The notes below the pieces were generated by a model. It ran no database searches and was not told the DNA's origin. It saw only the letters and a list, made by a program, of their open reading frames with translations. From contig CP114120.1 in assembly GCA_029959195.1 (NCBI GenBank), forward strand, positions 1,550,001 to 1,614,000: a DNA stretch of 64,000 nt, read 5' to 3'. Shown here one piece after another: positions 11,001 through 29,190 of this stretch. This DNA is from Dictyophora rubrovolvata (lineage: Eukaryota; Basidiomycota; Agaricomycetes; Phallales; Phallaceae). Each line of letters starts with the position of its first letter. Within the stretch, counting starts at the first letter, position 1. A program made the translations under genes and the position numbers.

Positions 11001-11397
11001 GCGAGTAAGTTGTCCAATCGTTCCTATCACACATGCGTCACTAGTAGCTTAATTTTCTTTCAGCATCATTTCTGCGGAAGTTGATTCGGATGGATCTCAC
11101 CACAGCTCCCTTTCTAATTCTGCTGTGGTAATGCCCGGAATAGCTCCTACCTTAGAACACGTAAACGATTCAGTGGCCGCGGGCCTTACTACCGTTTTGT
11201 CGACGCCGGCCACTGTTCCCACCTCCGCTTTGTCGGTTGGTGACTCTAGCGACGTCTCTTCGGCTCCCTCGGTATCTGTTACGGACAACTCGGATGGAGA
11301 ATGGGATGATTTACGAGACGTGTCTGCCTCTCCGTCTCGCCGCAACGGAAACAGAGATGACTATCAAGTGGTATACGACAGCGACGATGATATTTAA
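8009..11397 (+). CDS. NBR1: NBR1-type selective autophagy receptor (PB1, four ZZ fingers, NBR1 domain)
   Basis: There are twelve exons (8009-8104, 8158-8856, 8913-9153, 9209-9236, 9300-9561, 9641-9686, 9742-9776, 9827-10327, 10377-10407, 10457-10929, 10994-11004, 11064-11397). The total is 2757 bases, or 918 residues. An N-terminal PB1 domain (MPFIVKATYRNETRRITF) is followed by four ZZ zinc fingers (WCDFCGKQIKGLRFKC, YCDRCDGRIFDHRYKC, RCDLCGSGIRGQRFKC, TCNVCDQRIVGVRYKC). Next come a C2H2-like finger and the Ig-like NBR1 domain (FPSGTEFIKSWRIRNDGPAW... FGPAMWC). The tail has EWDDL, a W-x-x-L motif with acidic flanks as in Atg8-binding sequences. Nbr1 proteins link cargo to autophagosomes or to vacuolar sorting. 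The order of domains makes the family clear. Exon 11 is only 11 bases. The finger at 10465-10527 is unusual for the family. Confidence 0.9.
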
Positions 11398-12011
11398 ACA
11401 GCTGAAATAAATTCTTCTCTACGTTCTCTATTATCTATGTTCTCTGTTTGTACTTAAATGAATCTAACAAATACAATAAGAAGCCTGTGGTATCGATTTA
11501 ATATTTGCCTGCACCGTGAAATTATGATGCGTTTCAGAGTCAAAACAAAGAACATAGCTCTTGGAGATTCTACGGTTTCTGTGTAAGAATTAGTGCCAAT
11601 TCTCATATTCTTGTCTACATGATACATATATGTAAAGCCAAGGACTTTGGAGTTATTGGCAAACTGGCCGTTCCACGGTGAGGATCCATTCGCAAATTCC
11701 TTTGAAAATCTAGCTGAAAGCGTCAGAAATATCAAAATAACCACAACAAAATACAAGGCGACAAGTGCTCCGATTGCAAATTACGGCCGTCATCCAGCTC
11801 TTGGACAGAATGTCTGCTTAAACTGAACTGGCCGTGTTCCTGATTACGAGAAACTCCAAAACACAGTTCACAAACAGTAGATGCTCTGCACGAGCCGTCA
11901 GGGAATTCTGCTTATTCTCGTCCTTGCACTTTCAACGTCACCGTGAATCGACTCCAGCATGCTCACCTTCAAGGCCCAAACATACCGGCGACATTTAGGT
12001 TAGACGCCCTC
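11398..12011. other. Intergenic, no supported gene
   Basis: This holds the 3' end of the NBR1-like gene and the promoter of the phospholipase gene. A 100-codon minus-strand frame (11454-11756) with a hydrophobic start was considered and not accepted. Confidence 0.5.
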
Positions 12012-13564
12012 ATGTCCTCATCTTCCATTCAGGTCCTCACGCTAAACTGTTGGTGAGATTCTGTCCGTCGTATATTGTCAATGAAGTACAACTCAAAAAT
12101 TATTGGATTAGGGGTTTGAAATATGTCTCAAAAAATAGAAAAGAACGTATAGCTGCTATTGCCGAGCAACTGGCTACCTCCACTTATGACATCGTCGGCT
12201 TGCAGGAACTATGGGTTTCTGCAGATTTTCAGTTAGTCCGAGCAAAAGTCGCCAAACAATTGCCCTTCTCGAGGTATTTCTACAGGTTTGTCAACTCTTC
12301 CTGCTTTTTGTGTGTGAGTGGTGTTATCATGGCCCTTCTCGCAGTGGTGCATTGGGCGCAGGTCTGGCTATCTTCTCTAAATACCCCATTGTTGCGACCA
12401 GTATCCACCCGTACTCCTTGAATGGTTCTCCACTTGACGTGGCCGGCGGTGACTGGTTTGTTGGTAAATCTGCTGCAAGTGCTCTCGTTCAGCACCCTGT
12501 CTTGGGAGATGTCGAAGTATTCAACACTCATGTCAGTCACTTATGTCAATAAGCAGTCGCAGGTCATCATTATCATTCGTCTTCTTTTCTACTTTAGTTG
12601 TATGCGAAAGGAGGAGAAGATGGTCCTGAAGAACGCAGAGCACATCGGCTTGTTAACGCATGGGAACTGGGGAAGCTTGTCCGGAAATCTTCACAACTGG
12701 GTCGCTACGTAATAGTGGTATGTCCCAACCGCTCCCCCTAATCCGTGGTCTAATGATTTATGTTAGCTCGGAGATTTTAATAACAACCCGAACACGTTGC
12801 CTATAAAGTTGGTTAGAGAATACGCTGGTCTCTCGGACGCCTGGGAAGACACACATCCTTCTGTTATGAACATCAGAAATACTCCTACACCCCAACAAGC
12901 TATAATTGAGTGTGGAATAACGGCTGATTCCCCGTTGAATTATTATTCAGCCAGTAAACCACTAGATCCAATCGCTCGTAGATATCAGGGGAAACGGCTC
13001 GACTACATTTTCTTCCGTCACCCCTCAATACCTAATCATCAGCGACACCACGTCATCAAAGCTGTCCAGTGTAACGTAACTTTCACTGAGAGACTCCCGG
13101 GCTTCAATTTTTCTTATTCCGATCATTTTGGTGTCGAAGCTCGTTTTAAACTCGAACTTCAAGATCCTCCGCTAAACGGGACAGAATCCACCGTTATATC
13201 GAGGACACCCACCCCTTTCGAGATAGACTTCTCCACTTCTTCCTTCCACGACACGTTACAAGCTTTGATAAATTATTATCGCATTTCCCGCAGCAACTCG
13301 CGTTTTCAGTTACTTATTTTTGTTATCTGTCTTGCTATCATTTTCGGTTTAATTATATCCTCGGCATTCCTTCCTCGCTCATGGATTAACCCTATTTACA
13401 TATTTTTCACTGTGTTCGTCTCTTGGCTGGCGACAACCATGTTTTATAGCGGCTTCATATACGGATATTGGGAGATAAACGCCCTCACCACTATTATTGA
13501 AGAGTTGGAGCTGTTAAAACAGCGTGGAGTATGTAACGATGTCCCTCAAACAAGAATTGAATAG
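12012..13564 (+). CDS. ISC1: Inositol phosphosphingolipid phospholipase C (neutral sphingomyelinase family)
   Basis: There are five exons (12012-12052, 12112-12285, 12345-12531, 12598-12717, 12767-13564), giving 439 residues. The N-terminal 300 or so residues are an endonuclease/exonuclease/phosphatase fold: VLTLNCWGLKYVS with the metal-site Asn, DIVGLQELW with the metal-ligand Glu, VFNTH, IVLGDFNNNP and a C-terminal YSDHFGVEA, which supplies the catalytic Asp-His pair. Two hydrophobic helices near the C-terminus (LLIFVICLAIIFGLIISSAF and INPIYIFFTVFVSWLATTM) match the paired membrane anchors of Isc1. The enzyme splits inositol phosphosphingolipids to ceramide at ER or mitochondrial membranes. 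The start at 12012 puts the first EEP strand directly at the N-terminus. Its 3' end faces the MAP2 gene. Confidence 0.92.
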
Positions 13565-13789
13565 AACATTTCTATTTTTTCTAATAATTATAACACTGGC
13601 ATCATTGAAATTACTCGAAAGCGTTCTCGAGTTGTATAAAAAAGTTTGTCTCGTTCACCGAATGAGCGATAAATACGATAGCAATGAGCTATACCATTCA
13701 ACTACTTAGCTGCGGACCCTCGACATGCCAATTGACAGAGATTCACATTCACAATACAAATATATGCGTGCAATACAAAAAAATAGCAT

Positions 13790-15548
<1,759 letters not shown>

Positions 15549-15741
15549 CGACTGCCCTATAAAAGAAGTTTTACGAGTAGTTGAAGAGAGATATAGCTGA
15601 ATGACAAAGCGGCACAGCGCGGCACTAAGACTAAGCCATGACTTATGTATAAGTACAACTACTAGTGGCACATTGTCCAATGGAATTTATATAATTATTC
15701 GATACAAGTACATGGCTTGTAGGAAATAATATCTAATAGTA

Positions 15742-19668
<3,927 letters not shown>

Positions 19669-20389
19669 TAGAACGAGCTGGTGGCAGAGTGCGGAGGACA
19701 AGTGCAACTTATGTCAGCGGCAACAGTCACGGTGACTCAGAAGACGAATTCACCATGATCCTCAATGACAAAAAAGACGACTGGAATCTACATTAGATTT
19801 CATAATTAATGTACTTTTCTGTTGGGCGTAAACTTGAACTCGATGTAAATTAAGTCTGAACACTTACTAGCTAATATTACTACATGAATGTTCTAGCCAC
19901 TCACCTTTGCCCAGCGAGCCCTAAGTAATGAACAACATTATGAATAAAGCCACATGTATGTATATTATCTTCCGAGGTCGCCATGTAATTTCAAGACTAA
20001 GGACATGTCGTGCCACCGGTGGTTAGTAATGGCAGCAATGACGTAATAATGTTCGATTTGAATCGTACCACTACGGTCTGGAACAGCCTTGGTATCTCAC
20101 TATGCGAGTTCTTTTAAAACCAGAATTCAAAATGGGACCTTCGCAATTTCTAGCCCGTTTTGTTCTCCGAAGTCGTCGTCGCAAGCTACTAACGGAATTT
20201 GCCTCCCTTGTTTCCAAAACATAGCCGAACATCGTTCCAAATTTATCAACCGGCAGTCAACTAGTCACGCCCAAACCCGTTTTCGGTATATTTGATATCT
20301 TTGGGGTCGTCTCATTAACCTTTGCTCTCTCCCTTTCTTTCGCTGGCCTTGGGTTGCCTTCGCAGATGTTCTGTTTTCAGTGACTTCGC
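19669..20389. other. Divergent promoter region
   Basis: This separates the starts of PRP22 (minus) and the plus-strand gene at 20390. No coding exon, RNA or repeat was seen. Pyrimidine-rich tracts just upstream of 20390 are typical of fungal promoters. Confidence 0.5.
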
Positions 20390-22274
20390 ATGTCTACTGC
20401 ATTTCCAAACTTGTCTTTCTCTCTCATTTTTTCTATTTTATCACTGTTTGATCCCCGCAAATGGGTTGGCATTCTTTTTAGCATCCTGGGCGTGCTAGCC
20501 GTGAGCTTTGGAAAACATTTTACTTTTTGTGTCTGTATATCTGACACTTATATTAGAGCGTAATTGTCCCATTTCTTCCGGCCAGAATCACAAATCTACT
20601 GTCCCCTTCAAACACAATTGTAGTTGTACCTCGTCGGTCGCATGTAAGAAACGCGTCCCAAGCAAGTCAAGCACCATCTGCGACCTCATTGACACGCGCG
20701 CTTCCATACCGTTATCCACATGTTGTATCGACACCTGTATCAAAGCTGTCGAACCGCAGACATACTACAAGTCTCGGTTTGACTACCAGGTCACGTCCGC
20801 TCACCCAGCGACATTCAAGCTACCCTTCCAGAGTTGATTCTGCACCGGCGTCCTCGCCCAGCTCCACTGCTAAAATTGATTCGGATCCGAATCCGTACCC
20901 GGGAGATTTTATCTATAATACACCCGTTGCTTCGCCGAAATTGCCACAAACATATTCTCCGAACACTGGTATTAAATCTAGACAATCTTTGGATTCATTG
21001 GATCTTGCTACCTCTACTACATCCCCAATACCGCTATCTTTACCTTTGCGAAAGGTCGCTTTTTCTGTCTCGAATTCGACCGATTTAGAACCCCGCTCGT
21101 CCCCTGACTATTCTCCGGTCGAAGATAGGCCCGCTTCAACATTATTCACTACCACGACGAGCACGCCGAGGGGCTTTCCAGAAATAGCACATCATGAAAC
21201 GGACTGGCACGGTAATGACACATTCGCTGTTAAACGTCCCGTAATACTTCCATCACTGGCGGAGGTATTACCAGGTAAATAGACGATTGCCAGTTGTACA
21301 ACACCTTGAATTTACGTGCATCATTAGCCCGCCGGAAACCTCAACGCGAAAATTCTGACTTCACTGCTCAACTCGTCCCAACCACTACGCTGCAACTAGA
21401 AGATCTTCAACCTTCTGCATCAGCCTTAATCTTGGACCCCAGTCCCTCATCCGGTAACTCCGTGCTTTGTCACTCGGTCGACAGTAACAATAATGTCACC
21501 GGCACTGTCGCCTTTGAACAACTCGTGATGCCGCCCGAAAGGCCTATGCGCACAGATCCATATAAGAAATTCAATATTCCGGCGCCCGGGTCAGAGCGCG
21601 CGATAGCCTTTCTGAAGGCTGAAAAAGAATGGATAAAGGCAGAAACCGAACGACGCAAAAGAGAAAACAGGACTTCAAATCCAACTGTCAAACAAGCGGC
21701 GAACATTACCAGAGCGACTACAGTGGAGCCAGAGAAGTTGGATATGGAAAACAAGAAGTCGTGTGGAAATAAAAATGGTCATCGCAGACGGCATTCTTTC
21801 CCAGCTCGCCGTAAGTACACTAAAGACGTGGAAACAGTGTCTTCTCCCGAATTGGGGAGCGAAGCGGGTGAGGACGGCGAAAACAGCGAACGATTGAAGC
21901 TTGTTATCCCTCAGACACCTTCCCCCGATGAATTTGGAGTTTTGCCTGCTCCACTATCTGCAGTGCCCGAGGAAGACCATTCTGCCGTAACCGGTGATAT
22001 AGACCCTCAAGTGGATGGTTCGCCTCAAGCTTCAACACCGCAGCAGCGTCTTTCTCAAGGAAAGCGGCGATGGGTGTTTTCCAAGCGCTCTAAAAGTCAG
22101 AATGAAGGGACGAAGGAAAAGTGGAAGGAAGAAACAATTGAGAAGAAGCCTGAACGGCTGAAATCGAGAGACGATAGCAAAATCAGAGTACCCCGGATTA
22201 GTCTGATGGGAGTTAAGGACGGAGGCTACGTTAGCGATACGGCGGTAACATCATTAGCTTATCAACTATTGTGA
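20390..22274 (+). CDS. Hypothetical protein with an N-terminal membrane hairpin and a long disordered tail
   Basis: There are three exons (20390-20500, 20557-21274, 21328-22274), 1776 bases, 591 residues. Residues 6-45 hold two hydrophobic stretches split by a short polar turn (FSLIFSILSL, DPRKW, VGILFSILGVLASVIVPF), so the protein is probably inserted in a membrane as a hairpin. The rest is rich in Ser, Thr, Pro and charged residues, with basic patches (NGHRRRHSFPARRK, GKRRWVFSKRSKS) and likely phosphorylation sites. There is a short, more ordered segment, PYKKFNIPAPGSERAIAFLKAEKEWIKAETERRKRE, split here as PYKKFNIPAPGSERAI and AFLKAEKEWIKAETERRKRE. No known domain is recognised. The first exon was found because it splices in frame onto an ATG-less open frame. 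The role is unknown. Confidence 0.75.
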
Positions 22275-23120
22275 GTGCAAACAGGCTTGCATATCGTACT
22301 CGGGGTTGTGAGTTGAATGCCGTCATCCGTTCGTAGATCCTAGTGCAAGCCACTATCGATTTCTCCGTCGAACTTTCGCACCAATCATCAGCACGATCTA
22401 TTCTTTATCAGTAGCCGCCTCCATCATCAATCCCACTTGACACAAACGACACTTATAACTTATATCATAAATTGTATATGATAGATGTATGTAATGACAT
22501 TGGTAAACTATAGTAACTTGTTAACAGGCGTACTCGAGTACTCTGTGGGACTCGTCGGAGACCCGCCGGAGTCGCGCACGTCACAGCACGGCATGTCACG
22601 TGAGAAGGCCCAAGCTCCTAGTCCAACCAGTCCGGGACCATCATTTTTTGGGGTATTCGGAACAATAGCCTCTCAAAGAGAATAGTAGATGTGTACTATT
22701 CAAATCAATCTCGTTGAAAAATGATAAATATTCGCCCATTAATTCCTGCATACATGATTGGCAGCCATCTCAGACTGTCGCGCCATGCAAGACGCTCGGC
22801 TCACAGCCGCGTCCAGGCACTGCACGCGCAGGCCCAAGAGAGCTCTGGTTGTCGCTGTAGCCGAATATAACATCTTTTTTTCGGGGTTCCATTGCGTGTC
22901 AAGCCCCTATCGAAACCGAAGGAAGTCTCTCAGAAAAAAAATATCGTCGGCCAGTCGCGAGCTATGATAGAAGTTCCACTTTTCAAAGTCAGCTCATGAC
23001 ACACCAACACCCTCCACTGCTAATCCCCTGACGATTTGTGTCCCTCTTTTCTGTCCGACTATCTCGTTTACCTCTTCTTTCCTGCTTGCGCCAATCTTCT
23101 CGATTGGTATTGCATAAAGC
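22275..23120. other. Intergenic, upstream of SNF1
   Basis: No coding exon was accepted. It contains a CACGTG at 22597-22602. Short pyrimidine tracts precede the SNF1 ATG. Confidence 0.5.
22597..22602. promoter_or_regulatory. CACGTG element upstream of SNF1
   Basis: A bHLH-type CACGTG core lies about 520 bases upstream of the SNF1 start. It is a weak call: a six-base site is expected by chance about once per 4 kb. Confidence 0.2.
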
Positions 23121-25499
<2,379 letters not shown>

Positions 25500-26401
25500 T
25501 TAATTGGCTTTACTTTCTTTTACCTCCCGGTTGCATATCACATTTCTAGAGAAAACAGACTGCAGTACCTCATTGTACCAATATAATCAAAATTATTTTT
25601 AACAATAAGGCATGGGAGTTCATAATATCCCTTGTACGAGGTTTGGAGGGCTGTTCTGAATACATCATGAAAGAAAAAAGGTAAATTTTCGATTAATCCA
25701 TCGAAAAATACTCAGTCTCGGCTCTCCGTACTATTAGAGTCTGAACGGTTTACCTAGTTTCCATGAGTGCAAAAGAAGAACAACAGTTGTTTTCCAAGTA
25801 GGAGTGCGTTTGGATTAATCTCGCAAAAGGTGGAGTGAGAATGTGAATTAGTTCTAGGAAAGTTTCCAATCATGAAGCCACGATCACGATCTTATCATAG
25901 GTCCACCCGCATTGGCTGTCTTGCCAGGGATTACCAAACGAAGCTTAAGCTTTAAGCTTTAAGCTCGGGTTGTCCCATGCACTGATCGATTATTGGAGGA
26001 TGCGATACTTATGACCATCTTCTGAAAATCCGTGGTTTCAACGGTAGCATATATGAGGCATAATTAATTTTCAAAGTCTAGTCCGCCCCCAACATTACAT
26101 TATGTTTTAATAGTAGAAACTAGGTCTTTCCATCTCCATATGAATGTCATATTAACGGCGGGTCGCGGAGATCATTGGAATTAATGTGGCCGCCTAGCCT
26201 TATCATCCTAAGCTCCGTAAGCATATGCCCGATCAAGTACAACAAAAAACAGGGAGCCAAGAAGTGACACTGCCCTGTCACAGACGCAGAGTCATAATTT
26301 TTTTTTGATTACAGTGATCCCCTCCATTTAGGCTTTTCACCCTAAAAAAACCAAAGATAATGCCTAGCTGAACGTTTTACTCTTGTTACCTGATTGCAAA
26401 G
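25500..26401. other. Intergenic, 0.9 kb
   Basis: This holds the 3' end of SNF1 and the promoter of the aminodeoxychorismate synthase gene. No supported exon was found. It carries the AAGCTT tandem listed separately. Confidence 0.5.
25941..25965. repeat. Short tandem of AAGCTT (about 7-base period)
   Basis: Three to four copies of AAGCTT spaced by single A or T bases. This is a simple local repeat with no sign of function. Confidence 0.6.
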
Positions 26402-28830
26402 ATGTCTGCATGTGCCCCCAGGATACTTCTCATCGATTCTTACGATTCGTTCACTCACAAGTACGCGTCCTAACCGTCGGGGATTTATGCGTTTTAGCTA
26501 ATTTTTCTGAACTAGTCTCGCTCATTTGGTTCGACAGGTTATTCCCTCATCACAAATATACCTCATACAAAACGATTCCATAAACCGAGAATTACTACTG
26601 GAGCTCCTTCCATGCTTTTCTGCAGTCGTCGTAGGCCCTGGTCCTGGCTCACCCGAAAACACGCGTGACATAGGAATCATATCCTCCCTTTGGACTCTTC
26701 CCGATTATGCTCTCCTCCCCGTATTCGGCGTTTGTCTCGGATTTCAATCTCTCGGACTTGCCCTCGGCGGAAAGCTCCGTGTTATGAAAGTCGTAAAACA
26801 CGGGATGATTTCAACTATCGAGCATACAAAGCACGATCTCTTCATGGATCTAGGAGACAACGTGAAAGCCACTAGATATCATTCCTTGCGTATTGATATT
26901 GACGCCGATTTCATATCAAACTCGGACTTTGAGCCCCTTGCCTGGGCCGATGATGGGGAACAAAATGGCAGAGTCCTCATGGCTGGTCGTCACAGAAGCA
27001 AGCCCTTTTGGGGAGTTCAGTATCATCCTGAATCTATATGTACCGAAGGCTGTGGGGAAGAAGTTGTTGCCAACTTTTGGAGAATGGCTTGTGAATGGTC
27101 TAGAGCGAATAAGAGGGTCGTGTCTCAGCTTCCTTCGTGGGCGATAAATCATTTGGGCGAGTCATGGCCGCACGCTAAACCCTGGGCTCCTCTGCTTTCT
27201 ACACCGACGAAATGTCGTAGCATAGCGGTAAACTCCACTATTGTTGACGAATGCACTCTCACTAATCCCGAAATATGCGAAATCCTTGGTGCACATACTA
27301 ATCCTGCCACTTTTGTCATGCTTGATTCAGCAGCAAAACCGGGTAGATTCACGATTATTGGCTCATCTACACCGAACACCTTATGGATACGGTATACTCT
27401 CCCAAATCCTTACCTCGTTCTCCAAAAAGGGAACGGATCCCCGGAGAATGTGCCACTGTCATCTACATCGATTTGGGATTGGATTGAAAGCCTCATGGGT
27501 GAATATAACGTGTCTCAGATGGGATCTTCCACCATACCGTTCTGGGGAGGATTAATTGGCTATCTTAGTTATGAGTTGGGTGTGCAAGAATTGGGTGTCT
27601 CCCCTGGCAAAAGATCTGAAGCAAGAGCTGGTCGCAATCCTGATGTAAATCTGGTCTTCATGGAGCGAAGTGTGGTCATCGATAATCAAACAGGCCGTGT
27701 ACACGTGCAAAGTATTATTCCGGATGATCAAGATTGGTTACAAGCCACTTTGCATTTATTGAAGAAGCTGCATTCAGTGCGTATAGATACGAAGGAATGG
27801 AGCGACAAGTCGGGGTTATTTGCTGTCACGCCTTCACAGGAAAGCTACGTGTCAAAGGTCGACCAATGCAAACATCACCTTTCAATAGGATCTTCGTATG
27901 AACTTTGTCTTACAGCGCCCAGTATTCTGCGAATTTCTTCCGAATTATCGACCTGGGAGTCATATAAACGTCTCAGAGTTTCAAATCCGGCACCCCACGC
28001 TGCATATCTTCGATTGGGACCTACCAGTCTTCTGTGCTCATCCCCTGAGAGATTCCTAAAATGGGACCGGAATGGTAATTGTGAACTTCGTCCGATCAAA
28101 GGAACACTGCGGAAGGCGATGAAGGACGAGAACGGTAACTATCTTCAGATAGGACGCAAGGATGCTGAAAGGCTTCTTGGCAATAATGTGAAAGAACGAG
28201 CAGAAAATTTAATGATCGTCGACCTTGTTCGACATGATTTAGGCGGTGTTGTCGAACCCACGGACGGTGTGAAAGTCAATGAACTTATGGTGATTGAAGA
28301 GTACGAGACTATGTGGCAGATGGTCAGCGGGATAACGGGAAGTGTCAGAGCTAATGGCGGAGGATGGCATGTTTTGCGAAAAAGCTTGCCACCAGGTAAG
28401 CTCCCCCGCGTCTCCTTTTTTTCTTTCTTTCCTTCCTTCCATCCTTAAGGAGAAGAGGTTATTTATAGTCTGATGTCTAGGAAGCATGACAGGAGCTCCG
28501 AAGAAACGAAGCGTTGAGCTACTGCGGGAAATCGAAGGCCAGGAACGCGGTATATATTCTGGGGTATGCGGATATTGGTGTGTTGGCGGGAGCGGTGACT
28601 GGGCCGTGATTATTCGGAGCTGTTTCCGGTTTGACAAGCAGTTTGTCGACGGGCGCGAGCCTCACCTCAACGGCGAGGACGGGCACCTTGACGATGCAGC
28701 ACGAGAACATGACTGGATCTTGGGCGCAGGTGGGGCAATTACGGCCTTGTCTGATCCAGTCTCAGAGTGGGAAGAAATGCGCGTGAAATTGGCGAGTGTT
28801 GGGAGAGCATTTGGAGCGAGTGCATCATGA
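26402..28830 (+). CDS. ABZ1: Aminodeoxychorismate synthase, fused glutaminase and synthase (PABA synthase)
   Basis: There are three exons (26402-26460, 26516-28395, 28481-28830). The N-terminal glutamine amidotransferase domain shows LLIDSYDSFTHNLAHLV, VVVGPGPGSPEN, FGVCLGFQSLGLALGG with the nucleophile Cys, and GVQYHPES with the catalytic His. The C-terminal chorismate-binding domain has FLKWD..., PIKGTLRKAMKDE, NLMIVDLVRHDLGGV and PPGSMTGAPKKRSVELLREIE. The fused enzyme turns chorismate plus glutamine into 4-amino-4-deoxychorismate for p-aminobenzoate and folate synthesis. PIKGT rather than PIAGT supports the aminodeoxychorismate branch over anthranilate synthase, which is split in fungi. 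The first exon was chosen because it restores the start of the amidotransferase fold. Confidence 0.95.
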
Positions 28831-29190
28831 TTATCTTATAGAGTTAGTATGATGATGATTTTCAACTATCATTATTGCCATTTTTTGTTTGTTTGTTTGT
28901 TTGTTCAGTTGTATTTCCTTTACTTTGGGCTCAACCTCGAAGTTTATTGCTAAGCCACGTTTTCTCAATACACAACGATTATCGATGCATGTTATTTTTT
29001 GATTCACGATCAGCTTTTGCATGGACTAGTGCACGATAGGATCTGCTGACTAAGAAACGCGCGAGGGACGCGTCTATAAAGCGGACGTAGAAGGAACTTT
29101 ACCCTTCCTTGCCTGCCTCGATCCTTTCCTTCTTTCTTCGCTTCGTCGTGCCTTGCCACCGCCGCGGGCAACGGTTGTTTCTCCCCTCAC
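28831..29190. other. Intergenic, PABA synthase to PUF gene
   Basis: About 360 bases with a TTTG microsatellite (28883-28904) near the 3' end of the upstream gene and pyrimidine-rich promoter sequence (29110-29150) before the PUF start. Confidence 0.5.
28883..28904. repeat. TTTG microsatellite
   Basis: Five uninterrupted GTTT/TTTG units within a T-rich stretch. Confidence 0.8.

Noticed and set aside
11454-11756. 100-codon minus-strand frame with a hydrophobic start
   Set aside because: Resembles a signal peptide but has no domain, and no in-frame exon could be joined on either side.
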